DNA of 43,451 nt from Alteribacillus sp. YIM 98480. GTDB lineage: Bacteria > Bacillota > Bacilli > Bacillales > Marinococcaceae. Positions within the stretch are counted from its first letter, which is position 1. Each line of letters opens with the position of its first letter. The position numbers and the translations under genes are program-made. Shown in pieces: positions 26,223-34,478 of the stretch. The notes under the pieces were generated by a model that saw nothing but the letters and a program-made list of their open reading frames with translations, did no database searches and was not told the origin of the DNA. The stretch covers positions 1 to 43,451 of the forward strand of contig NZ_VTOK01000025.1 of NCBI RefSeq assembly GCF_009765375.1. Reading direction: 5' to 3'.

Positions 26223-28862
26223 GTGGCACAAGAAACACCAATGATAAAGCAATACAAACAAGTAAAATCAGAATATGAAGATGCTTTTTTATTTTTTCGG
26301 CTCGGTGATTTTTATGAGTTTTTTTTTGATGATGCGATAAAAGCTGCAAGAGAATTAGAAATTACTTTGACGAAACGAGGAAGTAAAAATGAACAAGATA
26401 TACCGATGTGCGGGGTCCCTTACCATTCTGCAGAACAATACATATCAACCTTAATAGAAAAAGGCTATAAAATTGCAATATGTGAACAGGTGGAAGACCC
26501 GAAAACGGCAAAAGGTGTTGTGAAAAGAGAAGTCACTCAGCTTATTACACCTGGAACGGTTATGGAAGGAAAAGCTATACAAGAAAATGAAAATAATTTT
26601 ATTGCGGCTTTATATCCTTTTAATGATAAAACGGCTGCTTTTATAAAAGCTGATTTAACAACTGGGGAAACAGCAGCAGCGATGCTTGGAGATCAGCAGA
26701 GTGAATGGGAGCGCGAAATTACAAGATCAGATATTAAAGAACTTGTAGTACCGCCAGATTTTTACGATGATTTCCTTCACGAGTCAGCCATTTTATTTTC
26801 AGAAGAATCCTCAGCTGAACTTGCACCTGAGTTTGAAAAGCTTTGTGAACAATGGAGTAATGAAAAATTACAAAAAGCAGTTGCTCTTTTAACCAATTAC
26901 TTTAAAAGAACCCAAAAACGGGCACTTTCTCATCTTCAGCCTGTCCGCATATACAAACCAAATGAACATATGCAGCTTGATTTGCATACTCGCCGTAATT
27001 TGGAATTAACCGAATCCCTTCGTGAAAAAAAGAAAAAAGGGTCTCTATTATGGTTAATGGACCAGACAGTAACTGCCATGGGGGCTAGGCTCGCAAAAAA
27101 ATGGCTTGAAGAACCTTTATTAAATATTAAAACCATTTATAAACGACAAAGTTTAGTTGAATCTTTATTGGAGCATTTTTTCGAAAGAGAAGATTTAAGG
27201 GACAAGCTCCGCCATGTGTATGATTTAGAAAGATTGGCTGGGAAAACTTCATATGGTAATGTGAATGCTCGTGAACTTGTCCAGTTAAGGCGGTCGCTCG
27301 AGGAACTTCCTAATATATTATCTTTGTTAAAAGAGTTAAATAATGAGTACGCAGGCGAATTAGTAGACGAAGCCGAACATTTTCATGATTTGCGCCAGCT
27401 TCTAGAAGGTAGTTTAGCAGAGAATCCACCTCTTTCCATTACGGATGGAGGCATTATTAAAGAAGGATATAATAAACAATTAGACGAATACAGAGAAGCA
27501 AGCACAAACGGTAAAGAATGGATATCAAAACTTGAACAAGAAGAACGTAGTGAAACAGGCATTAAATCTTTAAAAGTTGGGTTTAACAAAGTTTTTGGAT
27601 ACTATATTGAAGTGACAAAACCAAATATTCCTTCTCTTCCAGAAGGGCGTTATGAAAGAAAGCAAACATTAACAAATGCAGAACGCTTTATTACACCGGA
27701 ATTAAAAGAAAAAGAATCACTCATTTTAGGAGCAGAACAAAACAGTACGGAGCTGGAGCATGAATTATTTCTAGAGCTGAGAGAAAAAGTGAAAAAGTTT
27801 ATTCCAAGGCTTCAAAAAACAGCTCGTATCATTAGTGAAATTGATGTATTGCAAGGTTTTGCGCTTGTAAGTGAACAAAATCAATACGTAAAACCAGAGT
27901 TTTCGAATGACCGTACTTTCACTATTCATGAAGGGCGTCATCCGGTTGTAGAACACATGCTGAACCACGGTGATTACGTCGCTAACGACATTTTCATGCA
28001 CGGTGAGCGGGAAATGCTTTTAATTACCGGTCCGAATATGGCCGGTAAAAGTACGTACATGCGCCAAGCCGCGTTAATATCTGTTATGGCGCAAACAGGC
28101 TGTTTTGTACCTGCAGCGCAAGCAAAACTCCCAATATTTGATCAGATTTTCACGCGTATTGGAGCAGCTGATGACTTAGCTTCAGGGCAAAGCACATTTA
28201 TGGTTGAAATGCTTGAAACGAAACATGCTCTTTCAAAAGCAACACCCAACAGTCTTATTTTACTCGATGAAATAGGGCGGGGAACTTCTACTTATGACGG
28301 TATGGCGCTTGCGCAGTCTATTGTAGAATACATACACGACCACGTTGGAGCTAAAACATTGTTTTCTACACACTATCATGAACTTACAACGTTAGAAGAG
28401 GCCATGACCAAACTTCAAAATGTACATGTACGTGCTGTAGAAGAAGCCGGAGAGATAGTTTTTTTGCATAAAGTAGAAGAAGGAAAAGCTGACCGAAGCT
28501 ATGGAATCTATGTCGCAAAACTTGCGGATCTGCCAAAAGACGTCCTCTTAAGAGCAGAGGTGCTGCTTGCGGAATTTGAACAAACAGCTCCTTCTGCAGA
28601 ACAATCTGATTTTGATAAAACGTATGAGGAACAAGTGATTCAATCTCAGTACGCTGCTTCTTCGGAACATGACCCCATTACAACGGAAGAATACCCGGAG
28701 CAGTTAAGCTTGTTTCAACCAGAACAAAAATCAGATAATGTCTCATTGGATGAAAATACAGAAGCGGTAATAAAAGAAATCAAAAATACAGATGTATTAC
28801 ACATGTCGCCCATAGAAGCGCTTGAAGCCCTGTATAAATACCAGCGAAAACTGCGTTCATAG
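26223..28862 (+). CDS. mutS: DNA mismatch repair protein MutS
   Basis: 879 residues. The mismatch-reading Phe-x-Glu lies in GDFYEFFFDD near residue 37, followed by connector, lever and clamp domains. The ATPase has Walker A GPNMAGKST (from residue 603) and LILLDEIGRGTSTYDG. The C-terminal EQLSLFQPE fits the beta-clamp-binding consensus QLSLF, which recruits MutS to replication forks in Bacillus. The start is GTG behind GGAGG. mutL follows after about 20 bases in the same operon. MutS binds mismatches and small loops and, with ATP, loads MutL. Confidence 0.96.
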   Translation: MAQETPMIKQYKQVKSEYEDAFLFFRLGDFYEFFFDDAIKAARELEITLTKRGSKNEQDIPMCGVPYHSAEQYISTLIEKGYKIAICEQVEDPKTAKGVVKREVTQLITPGTVMEGKAIQENENNFIAALYPFNDKTAAFIKADLTTGETAAAMLGDQQSEWEREITRSDIKELVVPPDFYDDFLHESAILFSEESSAELAPEFEKLCEQWSNEKLQKAVALLTNYFKRTQKRALSHLQPVRIYKPNEHMQLDLHTRRNLELTESLREKKKKGSLLWLMDQTVTAMGARLAKKWLEEPLLNIKTIYKRQSLVESLLEHFFEREDLRDKLRHVYDLERLAGKTSYGNVNARELVQLRRSLEELPNILSLLKELNNEYAGELVDEAEHFHDLRQLLEGSLAENPPLSITDGGIIKEGYNKQLDEYREASTNGKEWISKLEQEERSETGIKSLKVGFNKVFGYYIEVTKPNIPSLPEGRYERKQTLTNAERFITPELKEKESLILGAEQNSTELEHELFLELREKVKKFIPRLQKTARIISEIDVLQGFALVSEQNQYVKPEFSNDRTFTIHEGRHPVVEHMLNHGDYVANDIFMHGEREMLLITGPNMAGKSTYMRQAALISVMAQTGCFVPAAQAKLPIFDQIFTRIGAADDLASGQSTFMVEMLETKHALSKATPNSLILLDEIGRGTSTYDGMALAQSIVEYIHDHVGAKTLFSTHYHELTTLEEAMTKLQNVHVRAVEEAGEIVFLHKVEEGKADRSYGIYVAKLADLPKDVLLRAEVLLAEFEQTAPSAEQSDFDKTYEEQVIQSQYAASSEHDPITTEEYPEQLSLFQPEQKSDNVSLDENTEAVIKEIKNTDVLHMSPIEALEALYKYQRKLRS

Positions 28863-28881
28863 GAAAGGAGGATAATTGTAC

Positions 28882-30777
28882 ATGTCTTCAGTAAAAAAAC
28901 TTTCCGACAATCTTTCTAACAAAATTGCAGCGGGTGAAGTAGTGGAGCGCCCGGCTTCTGTTGTCAAAGAGCTGACTGAAAATGCAATTGATGCAGAAAG
29001 CACACGAATCGATATACAAATCCAAGAAGGCGGATTATCAGAAATAAGAATAGTGGACAACGGAAAAGGGATGCCAAAAGAAGATGCAGAAATTGCGTTT
29101 TTAAGACATGCTACGAGTAAAATTCAAACAGAAAAAGATTTATTCCGAATTTCTACATTAGGCTTTCGCGGAGAAGCGCTCCCGAGTATTGCTGCAGTAT
29201 CCAACCTCAGTTTAGAGTCAGGAACAGGAGAAGGTGCCGGCACACTCGTTCGTTACCAAGGAGGAAAACGTATAGCTTTTTCTTCTGCAAAAAGCAGACG
29301 AGGAACAGAAGTGACGGTTAGAGACTTGTTTTTCAACACGCCGGCAAGGCTGAAATATATGAAAACCATAAATACAGAAATTGGAAACATAAGCGATGTA
29401 GTTAACCGACTCGCACTGGCTAATCCTCATATATCTTTTCGGTTAATGCATAATAAAAAACAACTGCTGTTTACGAATGGAAATGGCGACATGAAAGCTG
29501 TTATTGCAGCAATATACGGACGCCGCACCGCTCAAAATTTCTTGTCCGTAAAAGAAGAGTCCGTCGACTACAAAGTAGAAGGTTTTGCAGCCAAACCAGA
29601 AATAAACAGAGCGTCAAGGCAGTATATATCGACATTTATTAATGGCAGGTATGTGCGGCATTTCCCGCTTACCAAAGCGATTGAAAATGCATTTCACACA
29701 CTGCTGCCAATCGGAAGATATCCGTTAGCTGTTATTCATATATGGATGGATCCCGTCTTAATAGATGTTAACGTTCATCCCTCTAAGCTTGAAGTGCGGC
29801 TTAGTAAAGAAAAGGAGCTTACTGCTGTCCTAGAAGAAGCGATTAAAGCACAGCTCTTTGAAGAACAGCTCATTCCAGAAGTGGATCAAAAACGTGGAAA
29901 ACGTGCAGACAGCCAGCAGCTGAACCTAACTTTTTCGGAAAATAAGAGGAGAGAAAAACTACATCCAATCGAGACGAAACTAGAGAACACACCCGCTTCT
30001 TATGAACGTTACTCAGAAAACTCGTCGGCAGCAGCGGAAACAACAATGCGGGAAGATGAATATATAGAGAATAAAACACCTGCGCTTGATGAATGGGAGA
30101 GCAATGAACCCATTGTACACGATGCGGACAAAGAAAAATCGAACAAAGAGGTTTATGAACGAGCTGAGCCAAGAAAAGAGGAAATAAGTAAAAAGAAAGT
30201 GCCAGAACTTGAAGTTATTGGCCAAATGCACGGAACATATATTTTAGCTCAAAACGAAAATGGGCTGTATATCATCGACCAGCACGCAGCCCAGGAAAGA
30301 ATATTTTATGAGCATTACAGAGAGAAAATCGGTGAAACCAATCCTCATCTGCAAGATCTTATCGTCCCGGTAACCTTCGAAGTTTCGCCAAGAGAAGAGA
30401 TGCTTATCTCAACGCATAAAAAAGATTTAGAAGAAGTTGGAGTATTTTTAGAGGCCTTTGGAACTCGTACGTACAGAGTAACTGCACATCCTTCTTGGTT
30501 TCCGGATGGAGAAGAGGAAAGTACGATACGAGAGTTGTTCGAACAATTATTGGAGAATAAAAAAATCAGTATTCACAAATTAAGAGAAGAAGCTGCCATT
30601 TTAATGTCTTGTAAAGCAGCAATTAAGGCGAACCGATATTTAAGAATGGATGAAATACATGCACTAATTGATAGGCTCCGTGAATGCGAAGTACCATTTA
30701 CATGCCCGCATGGACGCCCTATTATCATCCATTTTTCAGGTTATGATATGGAAAAAATGTTTAAACGTGTCATGTAA
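28882..30777 (+). CDS. mutL: DNA mismatch repair endonuclease MutL
   Basis: About 631 residues. The N-terminal GHKL ATPase has ENAIDA, DNGKGM and [10 protein letters not shown], followed by a charged variable linker (about 345-450). The C-terminal endonuclease domain carries [12 protein letters not shown] from about residue 466, a SCKAAIKA segment and the zinc-site CPHGRP. QDLIVP matches the beta-clamp-binding motif of Bacillus MutL. Hence it nicks the new strand itself, and no MutH is needed. I prefer ATG 28882 to TTG 28876 since the latter lies only four bases from AAAGGAGG. Confidence 0.95.
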   Translation: MSSVKKLSDNLSNKIAAGEVVERPASVVKELTENAIDAESTRIDIQIQEGGLSEIRIVDNGKGMPKEDAEIAFLRHATSKIQTEKDLFRISTLGFRGEALPSIAAVSNLSLESGTGEGAGTLVRYQGGKRIAFSSAKSRRGTEVTVRDLFFNTPARLKYMKTINTEIGNISDVVNRLALANPHISFRLMHNKKQLLFTNGNGDMKAVIAAIYGRRTAQNFLSVKEESVDYKVEGFAAKPEINRASRQYISTFINGRYVRHFPLTKAIENAFHTLLPIGRYPLAVIHIWMDPVLIDVNVHPSKLEVRLSKEKELTAVLEEAIKAQLFEEQLIPEVDQKRGKRADSQQLNLTFSENKRREKLHPIETKLENTPASYERYSENSSAAAETTMREDEYIENKTPALDEWESNEPIVHDADKEKSNKEVYERAEPRKEEISKKKVPELEVIGQMHGTYILAQNENGLYIIDQHAAQERIFYEHYREKIGETNPHLQDLIVPVTFEVSPREEMLISTHKKDLEEVGVFLEAFGTRTYRVTAHPSWFPDGEEESTIRELFEQLLENKKISIHKLREEAAILMSCKAAIKANRYLRMDEIHALIDRLRECEVPFTCPHGRPIIIHFSGYDMEKMFKRVM

Positions 30778-30845
30778 ATACCAATGCTTCCAAAAAAATG
30801 TTTACATCTTTGTCACAATTTCATGAAATATTAACAATATAGCCA

Positions 30846-30854
30846 TGTTATAAT
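30846..30854 (+). promoter_or_regulatory. Extended -10 promoter for the small membrane peptide
   Basis: TGTTATAAT lies 32 bases before the 35-codon gene. No consensus -35 is present. Confidence 0.45.
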
Positions 30855-30886
30855 TCATGCAAAAGCAGGTGAAGGGGAGTTTATGC

Positions 30887-30994
30887 ATGACACCATTGGA
30901 TCTTGTTGTTGTTTTGGGCGTTTCTGCTTTTGTCATTATCGTAAGTCTTATCATGGCGGTTTATATGCTCAAACAATCCCAATCTGACAATTAA
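30887..30994 (+). CDS. Small single-pass membrane peptide (35 residues)
   Basis: A 35-codon gene between mutL and the methyltransferase. It begins MTPLDLVVVLGV, continues as one hydrophobic helix (about residues 4-28) and ends in a short polar tail, LKQSQSDN. GAAGGGGAG lies seven bases before the ATG, an extended -10 lies upstream and a strong terminator follows, so it has every signal of an independent gene. I recognise no family. It could be a small membrane-protein partner or a toxin-like peptide, but no antisense RNA or antitoxin is evident. An ATG four bases upstream is in another frame. Confidence 0.6.
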   Translation: MTPLDLVVVLGVSAFVIIVSLIMAVYMLKQSQSDN

Positions 30995-31001
30995 TCAAGA
31001 T

Positions 31002-31031
31002 AAAAAAGGCGCTTTTAAAAGCGCCTTTTTA
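31002..31031 (+). terminator. Terminator after the small membrane peptide
   Basis: AAAAAGGCGCTTTT and AAAAGCGCCTTTTT form a near-perfect symmetrical stem with flanking A and T runs, so it can work in both directions. Confidence 0.92.
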
Positions 31032-31059
31032 TTATCTATACATAAGTGTGATACGTGTT

Positions 31060-31084
31060 CCCTTTGAGCAAAAGGGATTTTTTT
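31060..31084 (+). terminator. Second terminator before the methyltransferase gene
   Basis: CCCTTT-GAGCA-AAAGGG (31060-31076; stem sides 31060-31065 and 31071-31076) is followed by seven T. It ends just before the promoter at 31094. Confidence 0.7.
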
Positions 31085-31093
31085 CATAAAAAA

Positions 31094-31102
31094 TGGTATA
31101 AT
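31094..31102 (+). promoter_or_regulatory. Extended -10 promoter of the methyltransferase-miaA-hfq unit
   Basis: TGGTATAAT overlaps the ATG at 31101, so transcription would begin near 31109 and that ATG cannot be the start of the gene that follows. Confidence 0.55.
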
Positions 31103-31127
31103 GGAGGAAGGTAAGGGGAATAATCGT

Positions 31128-31922
31128 ATGATTGTAACGACAGGTAAAACAGTTTCTCAAGCTGATGTGAAAGAGGCTAAGCAGTTAGCTGAAAATTGGG
31201 ATGTCGTTTTTCAAGAAAGAAAAAAACGATCATTTAGAAAATGGGTCCGGGAAACGAAGGAACCGATTTATGTTGTAAGTAAGACAGGAGATAAACTTTA
31301 TCACCCCGAGTCTTCTCAGCCTTTTCATTTTCATCCGAGCATGGCATGGCTTCGTGTACAGCGTATTTTTAAAGGATATAATGATCCTATGGTAGAAGCA
31401 ATGGATTTAAATGAAGGTATGAGTTGTCTTGATTGCACGATGGGACTTGCTTCAGATAGTATAGTCGCAAGTTTTATTACCGGAAATACAGGATACACTG
31501 CAGCTCTTGAAAAAAATAAGTACATAGCTGAAATTGTCCGAAAAGGGCTTCAACGTTGGCAGGAAGAACGGAGTGCATTTAATCTAGCTATGCGGAGAAT
31601 TGTCGTTACAAACGCAGATTATCTTGATTTTTTAAAGAACCAGACAGATGATGCTTTTGATATTGTGTATTTTGATCCTATGTTTGAACAGACGGTGGAG
31701 TCTTCTGTTCATATCGCTCCTCTTCGATCTTTTGCAAATCATGAAACTTTGCAGGCTGAACAAGTAAAAGAAGCTCTAAGAGTTGCTAAGCAAAAAGTTG
31801 TTGTGAAAAGCTCTATTCCTAACCCTTACGTAGAAGAGCTGGGATTTGTTTTTAGGAAGAGAAGAAAAGGGGCTTCCTTTGGTTTTGCTGTGTTAGAAAA
31901 GAAAGGAAACAGATATGAATAA
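31128..31922 (+). CDS. Class I SAM-dependent methyltransferase, RsmJ-like (PF04445 type)
   Basis: About 264 residues. A SAM-binding motif I (LDCTMGLASDS), a motif II acidic end in the following strand (ALEKN) and the catalytic-type YFDPMFEQ are visible. This fits the family of RsmJ, the 16S rRNA G1516 N2-methyltransferase, though Bacillus members are distant and the target is unproven. The ATG at 31128 has TAAGGGGA upstream; the frame's earlier ATG lies in the promoter. It overlaps miaA by eight bases, so the two are coupled, which fits an RNA-modification role. Confidence 0.78.
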   Translation: MIVTTGKTVSQADVKEAKQLAENWDVVFQERKKRSFRKWVRETKEPIYVVSKTGDKLYHPESSQPFHFHPSMAWLRVQRIFKGYNDPMVEAMDLNEGMSCLDCTMGLASDSIVASFITGNTGYTAALEKNKYIAEIVRKGLQRWQEERSAFNLAMRRIVVTNADYLDFLKNQTDDAFDIVYFDPMFEQTVESSVHIAPLRSFANHETLQAEQVKEALRVAKQKVVVKSSIPNPYVEELGFVFRKRRKGASFGFAVLEKKGNRYE

Positions 31923-32847
31923 AGAAAAACTAGTAGTCATTGTTGGTCCCACCGCGGTTGGAAAATCAGAAGCCGGGCTAGAGCTTGCTTCACATTTTCA
32001 AGGCGAAATTATAAGCGGAGATTCTATGCAGATTTATAAAGGACTTGACATTGGAACAGCTAAAGTTTCTATAGAGGAGCAGCAAATCATCCCGCATCAT
32101 TTAATTGATAAAAAGAATCCTTCTGAATCATATTCTGCTGCATCGTTTAAACAAGACGCAGCACAGTTGATTACACATATTAATCAAAAAAATAAGCTGC
32201 CAATCATTGTCGGAGGAACTGGTTTTTACATCCGTTCTCTTACAAGAGGGCTGGATTTTCATGAATCTCCGTCAGATCCATCATTTCGAAAAGAAATGGA
32301 AACGTATAGAGAGCGATATGGGGCCAGGGAATTGCACCAAAAACTAGAGCAAGTAGACCCGGTAAGCGCACGTTCTATTCATTATAACAACATAAAAAAA
32401 GTGATAAGGGCTTTAGAAATTCATCACCTAACTGGCCGAAAGCGTAAAGATTTTTCTAATCAAGACAGGTACGAGTCTCCTTACCAACTGGTGATGATGG
32501 GTCTGACAATGGACAGGCAGGCTTTATATAAACGGATTAATTTGAGAGTTGACCGCATGGTAGAAAAAGGAATTCTAAGCGAAGCTAAATGGCTTTATGA
32601 TAATTATTCAGAGGATTGCCAAGCAGCCCAAGCTATTGGCTATAAAGAGTTTTTTCCTTATTTTAAAGGGGAATACACCTTAGAAGATGCGATTGATTTA
32701 TTAAAAAAAAATACGCGGCGTTATGCAAAAAGACAATTAACGTGGTTTCGTAATAAAGAAAAAGTGGAATGGTTTGATATAACCAATGAAAATAAACAAG
32801 AAAAAATAAAAGAAATGATTTCCTACGTAGAAGGAAAAATGTATTAA
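31915..32847 (+). CDS. miaA: tRNA dimethylallyltransferase MiaA
   Basis: 310 residues. The P-loop VGPTAVGKSE near the N-terminus, SGDSMQIYKGLDIGTAK with the conserved Asp, GGTGFYIRSL and the Arg-rich RRYAKRQLTWFRN are all family hallmarks. It transfers a dimethylallyl group to A37 of UNN-reading tRNAs, producing i6A, the substrate of MiaB. It is coupled to the preceding methyltransferase and followed by hfq, the order widespread in Bacteria. Confidence 0.96.
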   Translation: MNKEKLVVIVGPTAVGKSEAGLELASHFQGEIISGDSMQIYKGLDIGTAKVSIEEQQIIPHHLIDKKNPSESYSAASFKQDAAQLITHINQKNKLPIIVGGTGFYIRSLTRGLDFHESPSDPSFRKEMETYRERYGARELHQKLEQVDPVSARSIHYNNIKKVIRALEIHHLTGRKRKDFSNQDRYESPYQLVMMGLTMDRQALYKRINLRVDRMVEKGILSEAKWLYDNYSEDCQAAQAIGYKEFFPYFKGEYTLEDAIDLLKKNTRRYAKRQLTWFRNKEKVEWFDITNENKQEKIKEMISYVEGKMY

Positions 32848-32854
32848 AAGTCGA

Positions 32855-32872
32855 ATACTCCTAGTAGAGTAT
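32855..32872 (+). promoter_or_regulatory. Small hairpin before the hfq ribosome-binding site
   Basis: ATACTC and GAGTAT pair over a six-base loop directly before the GAGGGGGA Shine-Dalgarno of hfq. It could modulate translation or be incidental. Confidence 0.3.
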
Positions 32873-32892
32873 GATGAGGGGGACTGAATGAG

Positions 32893-33147
32893 ATGAAGCA
32901 GCCAATTAACATCCAGGATCAATTTTTGAACACATTACGTAAAGAAAAAATGCCGGTAAGAGTTTATTTACTAAACGGTTTTCAACTGAGCGGTCAGGTG
33001 AAAGCATTTGATAATTTTACAGTTGTGCTTGACAGTGATGGCAAACAGCAGCTTATATACAAGCATGCCATTTCAACATTTGCACCTCAGCGCAATATAT
33101 CCATTCAAGTAGAAGCAGAAACAGAAAATGCTTCTGCAAATGCGTAA
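32893..33147 (+). CDS. hfq: RNA chaperone Hfq
   Basis: 84 residues, slightly longer than B. subtilis Hfq (73) because of an acidic Glu/Ala/Asn tail. The Sm1 motif ([19 protein letters not shown]) and Sm2 motif ([10 protein letters not shown]) are complete, including the Tyr-Lys-His of the proximal RNA-binding pore. It forms hexameric rings that bind U-rich and A-rich RNA. The ATG at 32893 is read from GAGGGGGA; an overlapping ATG at 32888 ends after two codons. The structured repeat follows immediately after the stop codon. Confidence 0.96.
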   Translation: MKQPINIQDQFLNTLRKEKMPVRVYLLNGFQLSGQVKAFDNFTVVLDSDGKQQLIYKHAISTFAPQRNISIQVEAETENASANA

Positions 33148-33269
33148 TAAGAAAAGCGCAAGCGCCCTGGTCAGCCGCGACAGGTTCTGGAGCTTTCGTG
33201 CAGGGTCGCCTGCGGCCCGGAGTCGAAAGGGAAGAAACCCTGAGCGGCTGGGCGCTGAAGCTGGACATC
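33148..33269 (-). repeat. Structured intergenic repeat, copy 2 (inverted)
   Basis: Begins TAAGAAAAGCGCAAGCGCC and ends AGCTGGACAT. Its reverse complement shares with copy 1 (18141-18267) the ATGTCYAGC opening, the CGCTC segment, CTCCAGRACYTGTCGC and the GGCGCTTGCGCTTTTCTTA end, while the centres differ. It is much richer in G+C than its surroundings, and internal pairing (GGGTTTC/GAAACCC-type) keeps it hairpin-like. Confidence 0.75.
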
Positions 33270-33306
33270 AAAAACGCTAACTTTTTATAATTTCTTACCT
33301 TTGAAC

Positions 33307-33335
33307 AAAAGCTTCCGGACTTCCGGAAGCTTTTC
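33307..33335 (+). terminator. Terminator between hfq and the convergent recombinase gene
   Basis: AAAAGCTTCCGG and CCGGAAGCTTTT form a perfect 12-pair stem with a four-base loop and a T run, ending the miaA-hfq transcript. Flanking A residues give it some capacity in the other direction. Confidence 0.9.
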
Positions 33336-33364
33336 TTATGAATTCAGTCAAAAAACAAGGTCAC

Positions 33365-34339
33365 CTATGGAGAGTGTTCTTTTTCTACATAATCGATATA
33401 TTTATTTAATGTCAATATCGTCTGTAAGCCAAGCATATTTTTTACTTGCTCCGGTGTTTGTCCTTGCTGAAGAGCACGAATGATAAACGTATTGCGAAAG
33501 TGTCTGGCAGATACAGAGCGGTCAATTCCTGCTCGCTTACGTTCTTCACGAATCATTTTTTGGATAGCAATTTCTGTTAAGTTTTTTGGTGCATCGGTTT
33601 CATAACTCCACCGGTAAGTTTGACGCTGAAAATCAAAAGCAACTAGTAGGGGGTCTTGCGGACGTTTTGGACGAACAGGCTCTGGAATCACGTTTATATA
33701 ATGAAAAAGAAGCTTTTGATCGCTTTTTGTCAAACGGAGAGTACGAGGATTTCCTGTTTCCTCAGGTATCATAATTTGCCCTTTTCCTTGATTTATATAT
33801 TTTATTTTTAGGTTTGAAATTTCTTGCAGTCTAAGCCCGTAATATAAAAACAAGGTGACGATAAATAAGTTGCGGGGAGCAAGCAGCGGTCTGGCTGCGG
33901 CTTGCTTTTGAGATAATCCACTATCAGAAAGCAGTGATCCAGTCAGCTTTTTTTCTTCTAAACGAGTAAGTAGTTCTTCTTTTGTAAGTTTGTTCCAAAT
34001 GGACTCATCTAAATCAAGAGAAGCCATTGGATCTATCTGTATTTTTCCGGTAGAAAGCAAATAAGCAAAATATCGTTTTAAAACGGTTTGAATTCTTTTT
34101 AAGGTGCGAAGCTGATAGCGGCGCTCATTTTCTAAGATATAAAAATACTCTTCTGCCATGTGAGGAGTAATGGATTTGGACTGTATGATCTCTGATTCTG
34201 TTTTTATTTCGAGATAACGGAAAAAATCAGCCAAATCATAACGGTATCTGGTAATTGTACTTTCTTTTCGTTGTTTTGCTGCAAGACTTTCAAGAAAGCG
34301 TTCTGCATCAAGAGGGAGCTGAAAGGCTTGTCTTGTCAT
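33365..34339 (-). CDS. Divergent tyrosine recombinase/integrase-like protein
   Basis: 324 residues on the reverse strand in an otherwise forward-strand region. An N-terminal SAM-like core-binding domain (about 10-95) and a C-terminal catalytic domain are recognisable by LYYGLRLQEIS with Arg170. However, the beta-hairpin Lys is not apparent (ETGNPRTLRL), the HxxRH block reads R279-H-F-R282-N, so the His position is Arg, and the later LGH reads LGL (L305). Arg282 and the nucleophile candidate Tyr314 remain. It may have changed or reduced activity. XerC/XerD proper are closer to consensus. Shine-Dalgarno GAAAGGAAG precedes its ATG. No att-like repeats are seen beside it. Confidence 0.8.
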   Translation of the reverse strand: MTRQAFQLPLDAERFLESLAAKQRKESTITRYRYDLADFFRYLEIKTESEIIQSKSITPHMAEEYFYILENERRYQLRTLKRIQTVLKRYFAYLLSTGKIQIDPMASLDLDESIWNKLTKEELLTRLEEKKLTGSLLSDSGLSQKQAAARPLLAPRNLFIVTLFLYYGLRLQEISNLKIKYINQGKGQIMIPEETGNPRTLRLTKSDQKLLFHYINVIPEPVRPKRPQDPLLVAFDFQRQTYRWSYETDAPKNLTEIAIQKMIREERKRAGIDRSVSARHFRNTFIIRALQQGQTPEQVKNMLGLQTILTLNKYIDYVEKEHSP

Positions 34340-34478
34340 AACAATCTTCCTTTCGCTGCATAATATAAGAATTTACCTTCGATTATATCAGAGAGAAGAA
34401 TCACCAATAAGCTTTTTTTGCGTATAGTATGGGTAAACGCCCGCTTATATTTTGCCAGAAGAGAGGGGATTGTTCGTG

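Noticed and set aside
33365-34339. Recombinase as part of a prophage or genomic island
   Set aside because: Flanking genes are core, there is no tRNA target, and no direct att-like repeats or phage genes are visible.
34407-34430. Sigma-E promoter before spoVK
   Set aside because: ATA and the CGTATAGT element are too close together to fit the consensus.
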